Shown: positions 1-10,895, counted from the first letter of the stretch. The stretch is DNA of 64,000 nucleotides from Chaetoceros tenuissimus (GCA_021927905.1 BLLK01000045.1:1054001-1118000); one strand, 5' to 3'. Numbers and translations: made by a program. The notes: generated from the sequence alone by a model not told the origin.

Positions 1-1
1 A

Positions 2-646
2 TATTTTCCTGAACTATGTCACCCATTGAATACGATGAATTTAGAAACAATTGCAAAGACAAGAGTAAGCCAGTTGTTGAAAGAAGCAAGGAATTGGGGA
101 TTTGAAGAAAAGAAGCTTGACAATAGCGATGGTAAATATTATGAACATGAATGCTTTGACAAGAATCAACCTAATCTGTGCAAATACATCCGACCAAAGT
201 CTGTGAAAAGACCACTTCGAGCAGTAGATTCTGATCTAATCAGTCCACCTAGAATGGCGAGAAGGAGAATGTCCAAGGACATTGATCATATTTTCCAAGA
301 AAACAAATCTCAGCAACAGAAAGAGGACGAAGATGTGATTTTCATTCAAAGCGCAACAGTGAAGAAGCAATCTACTCCAAGGAAAGCTGATGGTGCCTCA
401 TCACCTATTACTCCTGGATTTACGCTCACAAATCAAGTAAGCCCTACTACTCCACATTCTCATTCTTCGGGCAGATTACAATCAAATAGAGGAAGATCCA
501 AGTCATCATCTTCCCCAACAAGGGTTTCATTTCCAGTGTCAAAACGAGGTAGGAAGGTTTCAAGTGCAAGAGATGCTCGCTTGAATATTCCGATTCAATA
601 TGATGAACCATCCCCAGCTCATTCTTTGACACCAAGGCGTCATTGA
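2..646 (+). CDS. HSF-type DNA-binding protein, 5'-truncated by window edge
   Basis: The reading frame is open to the left window edge, so this is the C-terminal part of a longer gene; the first ATG inside (35) is probably internal. The first ~65 residues resemble the second half of a heat-shock-factor DNA-binding domain: a recognition-helix-like stretch ending in NWGFEEKK (compare the QLNxYGF of HSFs), then GKYYEHECF and PNLCKYIRP, which match the 'GxYYHExFLRGxPxLC' block of diatom HSFs. The rest is Ser/Pro/Arg-rich and looks disordered. Diatom genomes carry many HSF-like transcription factors, so a nuclear regulator is likely, but the canonical residues are diverged and the N-terminal half of the domain cannot be seen. 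It ends 85 bases from the convergent gene at 731. Confidence 0.6.
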   Translation, partial: YFPELCHPLNTMNLETIAKTRVSQLLKEARNWGFEEKKLDNSDGKYYEHECFDKNQPNLCKYIRPKSVKRPLRAVDSDLISPPRMARRRMSKDIDHIFQENKSQQQKEDEDVIFIQSATVKKQSTPRKADGASSPITPGFTLTNQVSPTTPHSHSSGRLQSNRGRSKSSSSPTRVSFPVSKRGRKVSSARDARLNIPIQYDEPSPAHSLTPRRH

Positions 647-730
647 GATAATCTTGTAGTATACTAAAGATCAATTTACTTAGCGTGTAAACATTATAGA
701 TTTATTTGAGAACATGTTGTGTATTTCTTT

Positions 731-1567
731 CTATGCTATAATCAATATAATCGATAAGGCGAAACCAAGAGATGTCACTAGTTTCGAGATCTGAAAATTG
801 CTCGCTGATCCCTTTATACTTGGCGTGCAAACTTCAAGTGGTTTCTTTCGTCGCCCATATTCATTCTTTTTGAAAGGAGCTCCTACAAAGTCGTATGAGG
901 GATCTCGTTCGTGAGGTTCCGATGATACCTGATTGTCAATTAGATCATCACACATCCAAAGATCCTCCTCATAGCCACATGTTCTGAAGAAGTTTAAACA
1001 TACACTTTGACACATTGGAAGAGACTCTTCATCTTCGTCGCATCTTGGAAAATTAATCCAGCACATGTACTTTCGATAGGCTTCTTGACATGCCCGGTTC
1101 TTGTGAAATCTCCTTTTGGTTTTTCCCTTGTTTCCAAACTCATCTATCCCTAACTTTCGAGCTGTTTTGTTCGTTTCGATGGCTATTCTCTCTTCAATGA
1201 TTCGAATAGTTTCTTGCTCAATCCATCGATCCTTTGTTTTTACGTTGAAAGACTTCCAGCGGCCATCTGGGAAGTTTCGATCAGCTTCAATGCTCTCGAC
1301 GTTTGGAACGCAAGGAGGATAGTAGTTTGCAATGTATTTTCCACAGAACGACATACAATGCTCGCCTTCGCCATCTTCACATGGACCTCCCTTTGTCCCA
1401 TTTTTCCACTGTGCTAGAGCAAGTTTTCTAGCCTGTCTTTCCTTCACGGTGCTGTTTTTGTAGGTCGTTGGGAGATAACGGTATGAGCAAGTTCCAGACT
1501 CGTACCCTGAAATTTTGCATGCGAATGCATTTGTAAATGAAAACAAAAGGAGCGCGATTGCGATCAT
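731..1567 (-). CDS. Secreted cysteine-rich protein with Frizzled-CRD-like domain
   Basis: A 278-residue single-exon protein. It starts with a short signal peptide (MIAIALLLFSFTNAFA) and ends in a hydrophobic tail after a polar segment, the pattern of a GPI-anchored or C-terminally anchored surface protein. Two Cys-rich blocks are present. The second (about residues 158-207) has the spacing CQEAYRKYMCWINFPRC ... PMCQSVC ... TCGYEEDLWMCDD. This resembles the end of a Frizzled cysteine-rich domain (FLCxxxxPxC, PCRxxC, C, W, CD). The middle is rich in Lys/Glu. No transmembrane core of a Frizzled receptor follows, so it is not a receptor in the animal sense. Ligand and role are unknown. The Fz-CRD resemblance is read from the Cys pattern only. 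Confidence 0.7.
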   Translation of the reverse strand: MIAIALLLFSFTNAFACKISGYESGTCSYRYLPTTYKNSTVKERQARKLALAQWKNGTKGGPCEDGEGEHCMSFCGKYIANYYPPCVPNVESIEADRNFPDGRWKSFNVKTKDRWIEQETIRIIEERIAIETNKTARKLGIDEFGNKGKTKRRFHKNRACQEAYRKYMCWINFPRCDEDEESLPMCQSVCLNFFRTCGYEEDLWMCDDLIDNQVSSEPHERDPSYDFVGAPFKKNEYGRRKKPLEVCTPSIKGSASNFQISKLVTSLGFALSIILIIA

Positions 1568-2441
1568 TGGATTGTATGATGTTCACTAAAGAGTTGGTAT
1601 ATGACAGAGAATTCGTTGGAACGTAAATTCAAATTTTCGTGTCACTTTTTTTCAAAATTATTTACCTTAAACGATTGGTACCAAAGATTTATCTCCTCCT
1701 TGACTCAAGACTGCTTCGGTGTCAGTGTGACTTAGTATAAAGAATATGGAATAACAATAACAAGAATTCCATTAATTTTTTCATGTAGCTCAATGCTAGT
1801 ACAAACAAATCATACTATGGAAGTTTTGGACATGTATTTAGTCCATCCTTGGTATCTTTTATCCATCTGCTTTCGATTTTCGATGACTGTAGAACAATGA
1901 GGTAGCGAGGAAAATATACTTTTTGTCTGATAAAGGAGGGTGCAAATCTATTGCTTGTGAAATAACGAGATGTACCCAGGTTAGTCTAACCAGCTATTCG
2001 CTTCAAAAATGAAGTACGTCATAACTTTCAATGGAGGAAGTTTTGATTCATCATCTCAAGAAGTTTCTCTGTACGCTCGATGGAATGGCCAATGAAAATT
2101 AGAAACCACATCAAACAACAAAATTTTTCATGGTATCTTACATCATAACCCAAACATTCTTCTCAATAACTTTTAAATCAATACCTTTTATGCTGGAATA
2201 AAGCAGCTCATGTACGTATACACTAATCGAATACTATTTGCATCTCCTGAAAAAGATCGGTATGAGACTACAGTGCAAGGAAACAGTGATATCAATACTA
2301 TGTACCTAGAAGAAGCTTTATTTGAATTTTAAAAGTATGTATTATAACAAGTTTTCACTTTAAAATTCATATACATACAGTGACAATATGTAAAACGTTA
2401 CTGTGAAATTTTCTCAGTTCTAATACTCTACTGTTTCAAAT
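1568..2441. other. Intergenic, no gene recognised
   Basis: About 870 bases of AT-rich sequence between the starts/ends of two minus-strand genes. I see no long open frame, no convincing splice-linked small exons and no RNA gene. It should hold the promoter of the Cys-rich gene (right of 1567) and the 3' flank of the membrane-protein gene. Confidence 0.4.
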
Positions 2442-3584
2442 TCATAGTTTGTTCAATGGCCATTTCTTCAATGCAAACCATGAAAATACAAGAGTAATGA
2501 TAAACCATATGCAGAAAAATTTCGCAGTCATCTCTTGATCAATCTTGTCTTTCAATTCTTCCTCGTCTGCATTCCAGGTCAATCCAGTTAAGATCCCAGT
2601 TGCCAATGTTGCAAGAGATAGCAACACTAGGAAAAACGCTGAAATGTAAGTGACAACTCTATAAGCCTTGGATGAAACAACATAATCAGTTACTTTGCCA
2701 TAACCATATTTGATTGTAGCATCACTTTCATCGGTTTCAGTAGACTTTAAGCAAGATACAACCTGGGATAGCTTCGAACCATCACTATCGCCTACACCGC
2801 TCAGTTTTAAAATGTCTTTTTGTACCAATACAGTGACAAGCCATGCCATACTAACGCCAAGAATGTATCCCAATACCCATTCAGCTGCGTTATTCATGTG
2901 CGAAGTTCTAGAAAATTGATCTGCGTCCTTGTTCAACCTCTTGATCAAGGAGTACGTTGGATAAATAGTCAAGACTGCAGATGCCAACTGACATGTTGAC
3001 ATTGCAGGCATTGATGGTTTGCGAAGGACAAAACTTTTTGCACTTCTTTCTTCACTACTAAAAATTCTTGCAATGCTTCCAGACGCAGCTGGAGAGGCCA
3101 ACAACGCAGAAATGATTCCCTGAACAACGTGCCCATAAGTTGATGACGAATTGGTCAATCCAATATTCATTCCGTCTCCGTATCCTTTCAACCCAAAGTC
3201 AAGGCGCTGAGGAGCCCCACCAAATTGGTCAGTGGCATCCAAGCGAATTGCAAGAATGGCAAATAAAACTACGCCTGAAGAATGAAGAAGAGAAATGTTC
3301 AACACTGATGGCCTTAGCAAATTCTCCACAATGTTAAATAGCTTCCCATAAGTGAGTTCTGATTGAGAAGGGTTTGCTGCCTTTTTTGCAAGCCTTCTAG
3401 TTAGAAATTGTAGCACATATGCAGTTGTGAGTGAAACTGCGCATACTGCAAGAATAGCAACTAAAGGTATACTTGGATCTTCAGAAGACACAGTTGTTAT
3501 GAAAAGCGCTGTAGACACAATCGGACCAGATAAAATGAGACCTTTTGCTATGACCCCGACAGGTAAAAAGAAAAAAGAGTCCAT
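2442..3584 (-). CDS. Unknown multi-pass membrane protein
   Basis: A 380-residue single-exon protein that I do not recognise. Hydrophobic segments suitable as membrane helices lie near residues 5-30 and 40-60 and around 95-112, 148-168, 195-215, 238-258, 312-336 and 355-372. A short soluble loop (about 262-305) is rich in Ser/Asp/Lys. No signal-peptide cleavage pattern, ATP-binding motif or transporter signature is visible. The sequence is rich in Ser/Ala/Leu with ordinary composition, so it is very likely a real gene. The start ATG at 3584 is the first in frame and lies just before a tandemly repeated stretch (3595-3745) that forms its upstream flank. Confidence 0.75.
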   Translation of the reverse strand: MDSFFFLPVGVIAKGLILSGPIVSTALFITTVSSEDPSIPLVAILAVCAVSLTTAYVLQFLTRRLAKKAANPSQSELTYGKLFNIVENLLRPSVLNISLLHSSGVVLFAILAIRLDATDQFGGAPQRLDFGLKGYGDGMNIGLTNSSSTYGHVVQGIISALLASPAASGSIARIFSSEERSAKSFVLRKPSMPAMSTCQLASAVLTIYPTYSLIKRLNKDADQFSRTSHMNNAAEWVLGYILGVSMAWLVTVLVQKDILKLSGVGDSDGSKLSQVVSCLKSTETDESDATIKYGYGKVTDYVVSSKAYRVVTYISAFFLVLLSLATLATGILTGLTWNADEEELKDKIDQEMTAKFFCIWFIITLVFSWFALKKWPLNKL

Positions 3585-3594
3585 TACTGTTGTA

Positions 3595-3745
3595 CTTCTA
3601 CTGCAAAAACAGTGTTTTCAATTATTTATGGAACCTGATGAAGTAAGAGTAGTGGAGTAAAACTGAATCTTCTACTGCAAAAAAAGTGTTTTCAATTATT
3701 TATGGAACCTGATGAAGTAAGAGTAGTGGAGTAGTAAAACTGAAT
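3595..3745. repeat. Tandem duplication, 74-base unit, two copies
   Basis: Bases 3595-3668 are repeated directly at about 3669-3745 with very few differences (one base in the A-run and a short insertion near the end). The unit lies immediately upstream of the minus-strand ATG at 3584 and about 180 bases before the plus-strand start at 3922. It is therefore in the shared 5' region of two divergent genes. Confidence 0.85.
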
Positions 3746-3921
3746 GTAATAGAACTTGGTAGAATAGGAAAGATGATGTGATGACGTCAGCTGACATAGT
3801 ATGCGTTGAATTTTTTAAGAATGCGCTGGTCATGGAAAGAAAAACAAAGAGGGCACCGTCATTGTAATACTAAGTATCTGCTGGTGCGATGATGCGATGA
3901 TCCTACATAAATTATTGAAAA

Positions 3922-4812
3922 ATGACCATCTACCGAAAGCCAACCGATCTTCCTAATGAAGTGATTCAGAAATTAGATCTAATAATAGTTCTCGGTGGAG
4001 GAGTTCCACTTGATGTGGACAACCCACCAATCTACACAAAACATAGATGTTCCAGTGCTGCTGACATTTACCATCGGTCGAAGGCGATGAAAGATGCGGC
4101 AGTAAAAGTCTTAGCTATCTCTGCTGGAACTGCACATATGCCACAACTAATGAGTGCCGATGGTCTTCCTGTCTGGGAATCCACTAGCAGTGCGTCATAC
4201 CTCATGAAAGAATTAAATGTGAACAAAGAGGACGTCTACGTGGAAACAACAAGCTATGACACTATATCCAATGCTTTTTTTAGCAGAACAAATTTTTGTG
4301 ACATCGCGAAATGGTCAAACATTCTCATTATTACAAACGAATTTCATATGGAGCGGTCCAAGTTGATTTTTGATTGGATCATGAATGCACCGCCATCTCA
4401 TCAAGAATACAAGTTACACTACTTATCTGTTCCTGATGATGGTTTATCGAAAGAAGCGTTGGCAGTGAGATATGAAAAAGAAAAAAAGAGCGCTGATAAT
4501 ATTGCAAATGTGTTGATGAAAAAGTATCCAAAACTACCAGATGTATTTGACTTTTTGAATCAGAAACACTCGTTCTACACAGCATCTGCTCTCGTAGAAA
4601 GAGCAAACAAGAAGCTTACAAAGGCTGAAATGGCAAATATGAAAGCTCTTCGACAGAGTTATGGCGGTGTAGGCAGAGAAGATGGATTAGGTAGTACACC
4701 CATAGCTGGAAATGATGCATCTAACTTTGTTTTTGGAACTATCTTTGGGATTTGTTTGTTCGCATTTCTTCAATTTTTAAGTTCACGAAGACAGAAAATT
4801 CATTCAAAGTGA
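3922..4812 (+). CDS. DUF218 (YdcF/SanA-like) domain protein with C-terminal membrane segment
   Basis: A 296-residue single-exon protein. Residues about 15-165 match the DUF218 family: a first strand LIIVLGGGVP, a helix with S..AAD.Y..S, a central AISAGTAHM, a Ser/Thr/Glu-rich VYVETTSYDTISNA motif, and ILIITNEFHMERSKLIF, the conserved 'vTs.fHm.Ra..if' block. Bacterial members (YdcF, SanA, ElyC) are poorly defined envelope or SAM-binding proteins. The C-terminus has one hydrophobic helix (about residues 268-287) followed by a basic tail, suggesting a tail-anchored membrane protein; no signal peptide is visible. The biochemical role is unknown. The gene is divergent from the membrane protein at 2442. 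Confidence 0.8.
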   Translation: MTIYRKPTDLPNEVIQKLDLIIVLGGGVPLDVDNPPIYTKHRCSSAADIYHRSKAMKDAAVKVLAISAGTAHMPQLMSADGLPVWESTSSASYLMKELNVNKEDVYVETTSYDTISNAFFSRTNFCDIAKWSNILIITNEFHMERSKLIFDWIMNAPPSHQEYKLHYLSVPDDGLSKEALAVRYEKEKKSADNIANVLMKKYPKLPDVFDFLNQKHSFYTASALVERANKKLTKAEMANMKALRQSYGGVGREDGLGSTPIAGNDASNFVFGTIFGICLFAFLQFLSSRRQKIHSK

Positions 4813-5171
4813 GTTTTTGTTTTCTTATTTAAAAATAGGAAAATGATAGATTAACTGACAAGATATTCTTTCTCCATCTGTATTCCAATCTTCAACTAGA
4901 AACATTTGAAATGAAAGGTAAAAACTAAACCAAGTCTACTTTGAAATGGCAGTCATTTATTATTTTAGCTAAATAGCTTTTCGTTCTTGTAAATTTTAGT
5001 CCCATCTCTTTCACACAAGACTGAGTTGCCAACCTTCTCATTCTTCTTATCGATGATCTTCCTTTTCTCCTCTTCACAGAGATGCTCTCACAGAGTTGCA
5101 ACGAACACAACATCACCATCCATAAACTTCTCATCAATCTCTCCCACTGTGAAAAAACATCTTATTTCAAT

Positions 5172-6045
5172 ATGAAAGATCTAATTCCTAGGGTTGAGAT
5201 TCTAAATCAGCATCTCTATAATGATCCCATGATCAAAATGCCTTGTCAAAAAGCTTGTAAAATAAAAAGAGGGGAAGACCAAGAACTACCTCATGAAATA
5301 AGCACTACTAAATGGAATGATTTTTGCGATGAAGTTGACGAGGCACTCAAACCTGTGGACCAAGCAAAGAGAGTAGCAAGGCGATCTCTTCTTCCTTCCT
5401 TTATTTTGGTCTTGATCATCGCATCGCTTACTATAGGTTCAATGCTATTATCTTATGATTTCAGGTATAGGACATATGTAACCTATGCTGTGTTGGGAAT
5501 ATTAGGTAAGCAGTCTATATAGTCAATCACTATGTTCAATATTTTCATAAAAATTTTAACAATCAAGGATCCTTGTCTTAGCTCTACATCAATTGATTGC
5601 ATATTGTAAGGCAAGAAGTTTATGCAAAGGTGCATATGCCACAGTTGGTCAAATTTGTTCGAGGCACAGTAGCGAAGAAGTAAAGTTTGAAATTCTGATG
5701 GAGAATAAGCGACACCTTCGGTTGAAGTCGTCATTTGTTCACAAGAAATACTTTATAAAAGTGACATCTCCAAATGGTAATTCTGATGATGTTGAGAGTG
5801 GAGTGGGTACTAGCGATTTGTTTCCTGTTCGGCCCTTGATTGTTTCTGTAGAAAATTCCACTAGGAATAACGCGGTTCAAGAATCAGTTGAAATTTCTCC
5901 ATCTTTCTCAACGCGAGAAGTTTCTATGGCTTTCAGCGACGTTGATATTCCTTTAATACCAGATGAAACTTTGAAAAATGAGGAGACAGATGACGCACCG
6001 TCATTGGGAAAATCAAACGCAAACGACGACGCTCGATATATTTAA
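5172..6045 (+). CDS. Unknown two-helix membrane protein, two exons
   Basis: Two exons, 5172-5505 and 5582-6045, joined across a 76-base intron (GTAAGC ... CTTAG); joining keeps the frame and makes a continuous second membrane helix. The protein (about 265 residues) has an acidic/basic soluble N-terminus, a hydrophobic helix at roughly residues 77-97, a second at about 105-122, then a Lys-rich stretch and a Ser/Asp-rich tail. I recognise no domain. An upstream in-frame ATG at 5082 would add 30 residues; I prefer 5172 because the bases between look like a pyrimidine-rich untranslated leader, but this is not settled. Confidence 0.7.
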
Positions 6046-6302
6046 TGAATACATGGAACTATGTCGTAAGTCGAGTTTCATAGCAGAGAAATATTTAAAA
6101 TGAATCAATATAATACTTATACGAGCAAAAATATTTTTCTAGTTGGAAAGAGAAGTGCTTTTCTAAATTTAAATTGAAGTATGTAGACTAGGTACAGCTT
6201 TGGTACAACTAATACTTTACAGTTACAATTACAATCCTCTCTCGTGACATCGAAACAAGTACCCCCACAAAAAAGTTTTCTCAACAATAAACTTTCTCGA
6301 CA

Positions 6303-7448
6303 ATGTCCACTAATACTGATTTACAACAAACCTTGAAAGATTACTTGGCTGAAAAAAACTTGAATAAATTATTTGTTTCGATTGTAGAAAGTTTGTTGTT
6401 GGAAAGACCTGACAATGTTGCTGCATTCATTGTGAGGTATCTCAAGGAAAATTTCCCAAATGAGTTGGAAGAAGCAAATGATGATCATTCTGAAAACGAA
6501 GAAAAGATGCATTCTGAATCAGAAAGTGAAGACAGTGGTTCCGAAATTGAATCGGAAAATGAAGAAGAAATTCTAAAAGTCCAACCTCGCCCGGTAAGAA
6601 GGAGAGCCTCAATTTGCGCCGAGAAAATGTGTACGAAAGCTGCATCTGCTGAAGAGATTAAAAAGACTCCAAAGAGTCAAGAGGAAATGGAAAAGATTCA
6701 CAAAATACTGATGCAGTGCGTTTTATTCGAGCATCTCGATGAGAAGCAACTTGAAACGGTGAAAGAAGCAATGTTTCCTGTGGAAAAGAATGATGGTGAA
6801 AACATTATTCAACAAGGAGATAATGGAGATAATTTTTACGTGATTGAAACAGGGAATGTAAATGTTTACATTTTAAATGAATCAGGTGACCAGGATCTAG
6901 TAAACGAATACAGTGACGGAGATTCGTTTGGGGAACTTGCAATCATGTATAATGCTCCCAGAGCAGCTACATGTATTGCAAAGTCCGATGTCAAACTTTG
7001 GGCTCTCGATCGCACTTCCTTCAAACTAATTCTCATGAAGTCGGCGCTAGAGAAGAGAAGTCAATACAAATCCTTCTTGAAGGACATTCCATTACTGGAT
7101 GGTATCTCTGAACAGAACTTATCAGTCATCTCTGATGTCTTGCACGAAGAAACTTTGGAAAATGATCAAACAGTTTTCAACGAAGGTGTACCAGGGGACA
7201 GATTCTACATTGTAAAGACTGGTGGTGTGTTGTGTAGGAAAAAAGTGGATGGAGAGGAAAAGATTGTTTCAAGGTTGGGCCCAGGATCGTACTTTGGAGA
7301 ATTAGCTCTTCTCTCTGGCAAACCGAGGGCTGCAACAGTGGTTACAACGGCAGACAAAACACTTTTATTATCACTCGATCGTAACCAATTCAATCGTGTC
7401 CTCGGTCCATTGAGAGAACTTTTGCAGCAGAAAGAGTGGAAGGATTAG
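6303..7448 (+). CDS. cAMP-dependent protein kinase regulatory subunit (RII-like)
   Basis: A 381-residue single-exon protein with the full architecture of a PKA regulatory subunit. Residues ~10-50 resemble the RIIa dimerisation/docking helix pair (L..YL...V..LL..RP.N...F...YL). An acidic linker follows. Residues 99-103 read RRRAS, the inhibitor-site pattern with a phosphorylatable Ser (type II style) that would occupy the catalytic cleft. Two cyclic-nucleotide-binding domains follow (about 130-250 and 255-375). Each has an intact phosphate-binding cassette, FGELAIMYNAPRAAT near 209-223 and FGELALLSGKPRAAT near 331-345, with the key Glu and Arg. It should hold the catalytic subunit inactive until cAMP (or cGMP) binds. 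The docking helix suggests anchoring, perhaps in flagellar or membrane complexes. Confidence 0.95.
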   Translation: MSTNTDLQQTLKDYLAEKNLNKLFVSIVESLLLERPDNVAAFIVRYLKENFPNELEEANDDHSENEEKMHSESESEDSGSEIESENEEEILKVQPRPVRRRASICAEKMCTKAASAEEIKKTPKSQEEMEKIHKILMQCVLFEHLDEKQLETVKEAMFPVEKNDGENIIQQGDNGDNFYVIETGNVNVYILNESGDQDLVNEYSDGDSFGELAIMYNAPRAATCIAKSDVKLWALDRTSFKLILMKSALEKRSQYKSFLKDIPLLDGISEQNLSVISDVLHEETLENDQTVFNEGVPGDRFYIVKTGGVLCRKKVDGEEKIVSRLGPGSYFGELALLSGKPRAATVVTTADKTLLLSLDRNQFNRVLGPLRELLQQKEWKD

Positions 7449-7476
7449 TGATACTAATAACAATAATACTCAATGT

Positions 7477-8330
7477 TTAGTAAGTTACTCGGTTACTCTT
7501 CATCATAGTGCACTGCAAAGGCATAAGTTTGTAGAAACGAGTAAAAAAGCTTTTAGTGTAAGGGTAGTGGATAGTGGATATCCAGGGACTCTCAGTTTTT
7601 CCTGTTCCAAAGAGGAAGTTAACCTTCCTAAGGAGTTGTAGGAGGTGGAGGTCTTCTGAAGGACTGGATTTGTCCAAAGACAGTCGCGAAGAAACGTACT
7701 TGTATGTGGTTCTCTCGCTGTTCTTATCATAAGCATCCAGTTTCTGAGGTATGTACTTTTCCGAAGAAGTTCCCCCATTGATGGAAGAGAAAAAAAGTGG
7801 TAAATACAGGGGTTAGTATTTAGTCCTAGACTGCATTCGTATCCACTATCAGGCAGAGCTCGTGAATTACATGAGAGTCATGTACTGGGCGAATGTAACG
7901 CGTCGTTTCGAAGTACCCAAGGTCATACAGGATCGACCACAAACGTTCGATGAGTTGCCATTCATCTAGAATGTGTATGTCAGAGATATTGTTTCTGTAA
8001 AACTGGAAACCGATAACGTGAGCATTGAATTGTGCATGATAGGGTATTTCATTCACAGAGACCTCTAAGGAAAAACTGAAATGCTTGCAATAAACTTTCC
8101 TGCAACGAAGGATCCGTATTAGATCTGTCAGGAAAGTACATACCTTAGAGAGGAGTGAGGTCCTAACAATGGTGTCTAAAGATTCCTGGGATGTCAGAAT
8201 GTGTACCAAATGTTCGTCTTTCTTGTTGGCAATGCGGACATCTAGAATGTATTCCTGTCTGACGTCTAAACACCACTCTTCCAGTTACCATGTTGCCCAA
8301 ATCCACTTAAGGATTAGCGGCCATTAAGGA
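7477..8330 (-). pseudogene. Possible decayed coding region, family unknown
   Basis: The minus strand of this gap has several protein-like stretches in changing frames, the longest about 127 codons (8209-7826), and one good-looking splice pair. No single frame or splice plan that I tried gives a whole protein. I do not recognise a family and cannot tell whether this is a broken host gene or a remnant of a mobile element. It looks broken. It may also be chance open sequence. Confidence 0.25.
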
Positions 8331-8948
8331 TACTCGTAATTGACTAATGTCAACCAAGTTTCGAAAAGACAGTTGGAATAGTGCTGCACCGTTGGATTTG
8401 GATTATAGAATGAGCATGTCTTATTCATCATTAAAAATAACTTAAAACCGTGATAGGTATGTATAAAAAATGCTATCAGTAGTACGAGTAGATCCTTTAA
8501 TGCGAATAGATGACAATGCTTTGTAAAAAGTCAGCAAGCGGCTTGGAGGGTATAATATCAATATGATCCTACACTCTGTATATTCATATACAGCCTTCTT
8601 CGTGAGTCAGCCATGACGACAATCCCCTACTTGCAAATGATATGCATTCATAGAAATGAAAAATGACAAACATGTGAATAAAGTGGTGAAGTAAAATTAA
8701 AAATGAAATCCAGCCCATTCAGATATCTGGCTAGCTACAAATGTCTCTTTCAGCGATCGAAAAGCACGACTGCATAATCAAAATCATCACTTTTTCACAC
8801 AGGTGCACATGATTCATTCTCCTTGATGTGAATACCGGTACCTTATTTCATGGATACTCAATATGCAACATTAGTGAAGGGTTTCAACGGCCTCAACATA
8901 AACTTTTCTATCTAATTCTACCTTTTATAAGATCTAAGGCGATCATCT
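8331..8948. other. Intergenic, no gene recognised
   Basis: About 620 bases without a supported gene. It should carry the promoter and leader of the carboxypeptidase-like gene that starts at 8949. Confidence 0.4.
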
Positions 8949-10781
8949 ATGCCAATTTCTGATATGATGTGGCGATTTGGTTCGATATGCTCATTTCTCC
9001 TTTTCATCTCAACTTCATCAGTGCAAGCTAAGGACTACAGAAGGCTGTCCCTCAACGAAATTGTAGAAGAAATGTACGAATTGGAAAGACTACATCCAAA
9101 CTTTGTCACCGTGACAACCTCTCAAGAAAAATATTCATTATCAAAAACATGCGATCAAGAGGAAAATAGATGCTACAATCACTTGTTATTTATAGAGGAC
9201 CCTTTCATCTACTCACATCGGCGAGCTAGACGAGCGAAGAAAGAAAGACCCGATGTTTTAATCAGCGGTGCATTACATGGTAATGAACGGGTTGGTCCCG
9301 TTGCTTCTCTTGAAACAGCAAAACTACTCGCAACCGCAGCTACATGTGAATCTGGGTTGGCATCACCTGAAGTGGACTGTATTTCCTTTTATGAAAAGCA
9401 CTCCAAGAGGCAAATTGTGTGGTTGGCGAGATTGGTATCAACAAGAAGGGTAATTATTGTACCGACTGCTAATCAATGGGGTTATCACTATAATTCTCGA
9501 TATGAAGGTTCCTTCGACCCAAATAGAGATTTTCCATTTGATCAAACTTCAAAAGAGAGTTCGCTTTGTATGAGAACAATTGCCGCACGTACTCTGAATG
9601 AAATATTTTTGGACCACCTTATACAAATGTCAGTCACTTTTCATGCAGGAATGGAATCTATAACATACGAATGGGGAGCCCAAAGTGTTCCAAACAATAA
9701 GCTATCCCCAGACTACTATGCCGAAGATACAATTGCACGAGGTTTATCAAATTTCGCGGGTAAGCTTTCAACAAACACAAAATACCAATATGGGGACGCT
9801 AATTCAATAGTTTATGCGATCCGAGGAGGATTCGAAGATTATGCATATGCTTCAAGTTGGAGTGATCTTGTAAATGTTTGCAACCCAACAACATACGGCG
9901 GTTACGACAAATCCAAAACGCTTTACGATTCAGTGACTCTACGCACATATAACTTCCTTGTAGAAACATCAAACTCTAAAAATCCATCGGACAACGCACT
10001 AGGTTCCGACAACAATCTATTTACCGCACCATTTGTTTATGACAATAACACTGATAACGGTTATGTTGCAAAGAGCATACGCATAGCACTGATGGCAATT
10101 GGTAAGTACAAGTATTACTTTTGGATTGGATAATAAATACTAGCTTCTATCTAACACTATTTGATTCAAGATGTTGTTGAGCCATATGTTGAGATCGTTC
10201 AAGTTAGATCCAAAGAATTTATGTCAGAACTAAAACCAGGTACACAACTTAGAAATAGATGGAGTAGAGGTAAAAAGAAAATTAAATCGAGAAGCAGTCA
10301 GAGACCAATCGTTCGATGGACTGTTGGTGGAAGCTTTACTGTGGACCAGACTTTTCTTATCTATGGACCATGGAGTCAACTACCAAAGTATTTTGACAGC
10401 ATTAGACAGCTAAAGAAATTTCAGATTGAAAAGGTCCTTAACGATCAAAGTTTTTCTAAAAGTGAAATTCAAAGTGGTACTACGAAGTGGTTTCAAGATG
10501 ACAGTGACATTGGGACAGAACAGGAATTTTCAGCTAAACTCAATCTGAAAAACTTTTCTATTGGGACTAAGATTGCAGTCTACGCAGTTGCAAAGGTGGA
10601 CCAAAGTTGGCAAAATAGACCGGATGCGGTATGGCCAGATGTTTCTCCACAGTCTCATATGGCGAATGGAAGAACTAATACAGGTTATGTTGCGAAAAAG
10701 TCTTCAGGTGCTAACGACAGAATAGTTCAAGGGCGCCAAATTTGGATATCAATTCCATTAACAATTGAGATTACTGCTTAA
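8949..10781 (+). CDS. Secreted M14-family zinc carboxypeptidase-like protein, two exons
   Basis: Exons 8949-10101 and 10171-10781, separated by a 69-base intron (GTAAGT ... TTCAAG); the junction restores a codon (G|AT). The protein is about 587 residues. A signal peptide covers the first ~28 residues (hydrophobic core then VQA|KD). Residues ~100-290 carry M14 metallopeptidase marks: HGNERVG (the HxxE zinc pair), DPNRDFP (the N-R substrate-binding motif) and SVTFHAGMESITYEWG (third zinc His). A later FLVETS may hold the catalytic Glu. The C-terminal third, mostly from exon 2, is a beta-rich region of unknown family. It probably trims C-terminal residues of peptides outside the cell or in a secretory compartment. 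It ends 114 bases from the stop of the convergent LRR gene. Confidence 0.85.
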
Positions 10782-10895
10782 AAAGAAATGATTGATTTTG
10801 GAATTCTTTTCAATATATCTCTCACGATTATTCTGGAACTATGAAGTTTCTTTACTATTATTTTAACTATATCTAAAGTTTGTGAAAATCTAAAT

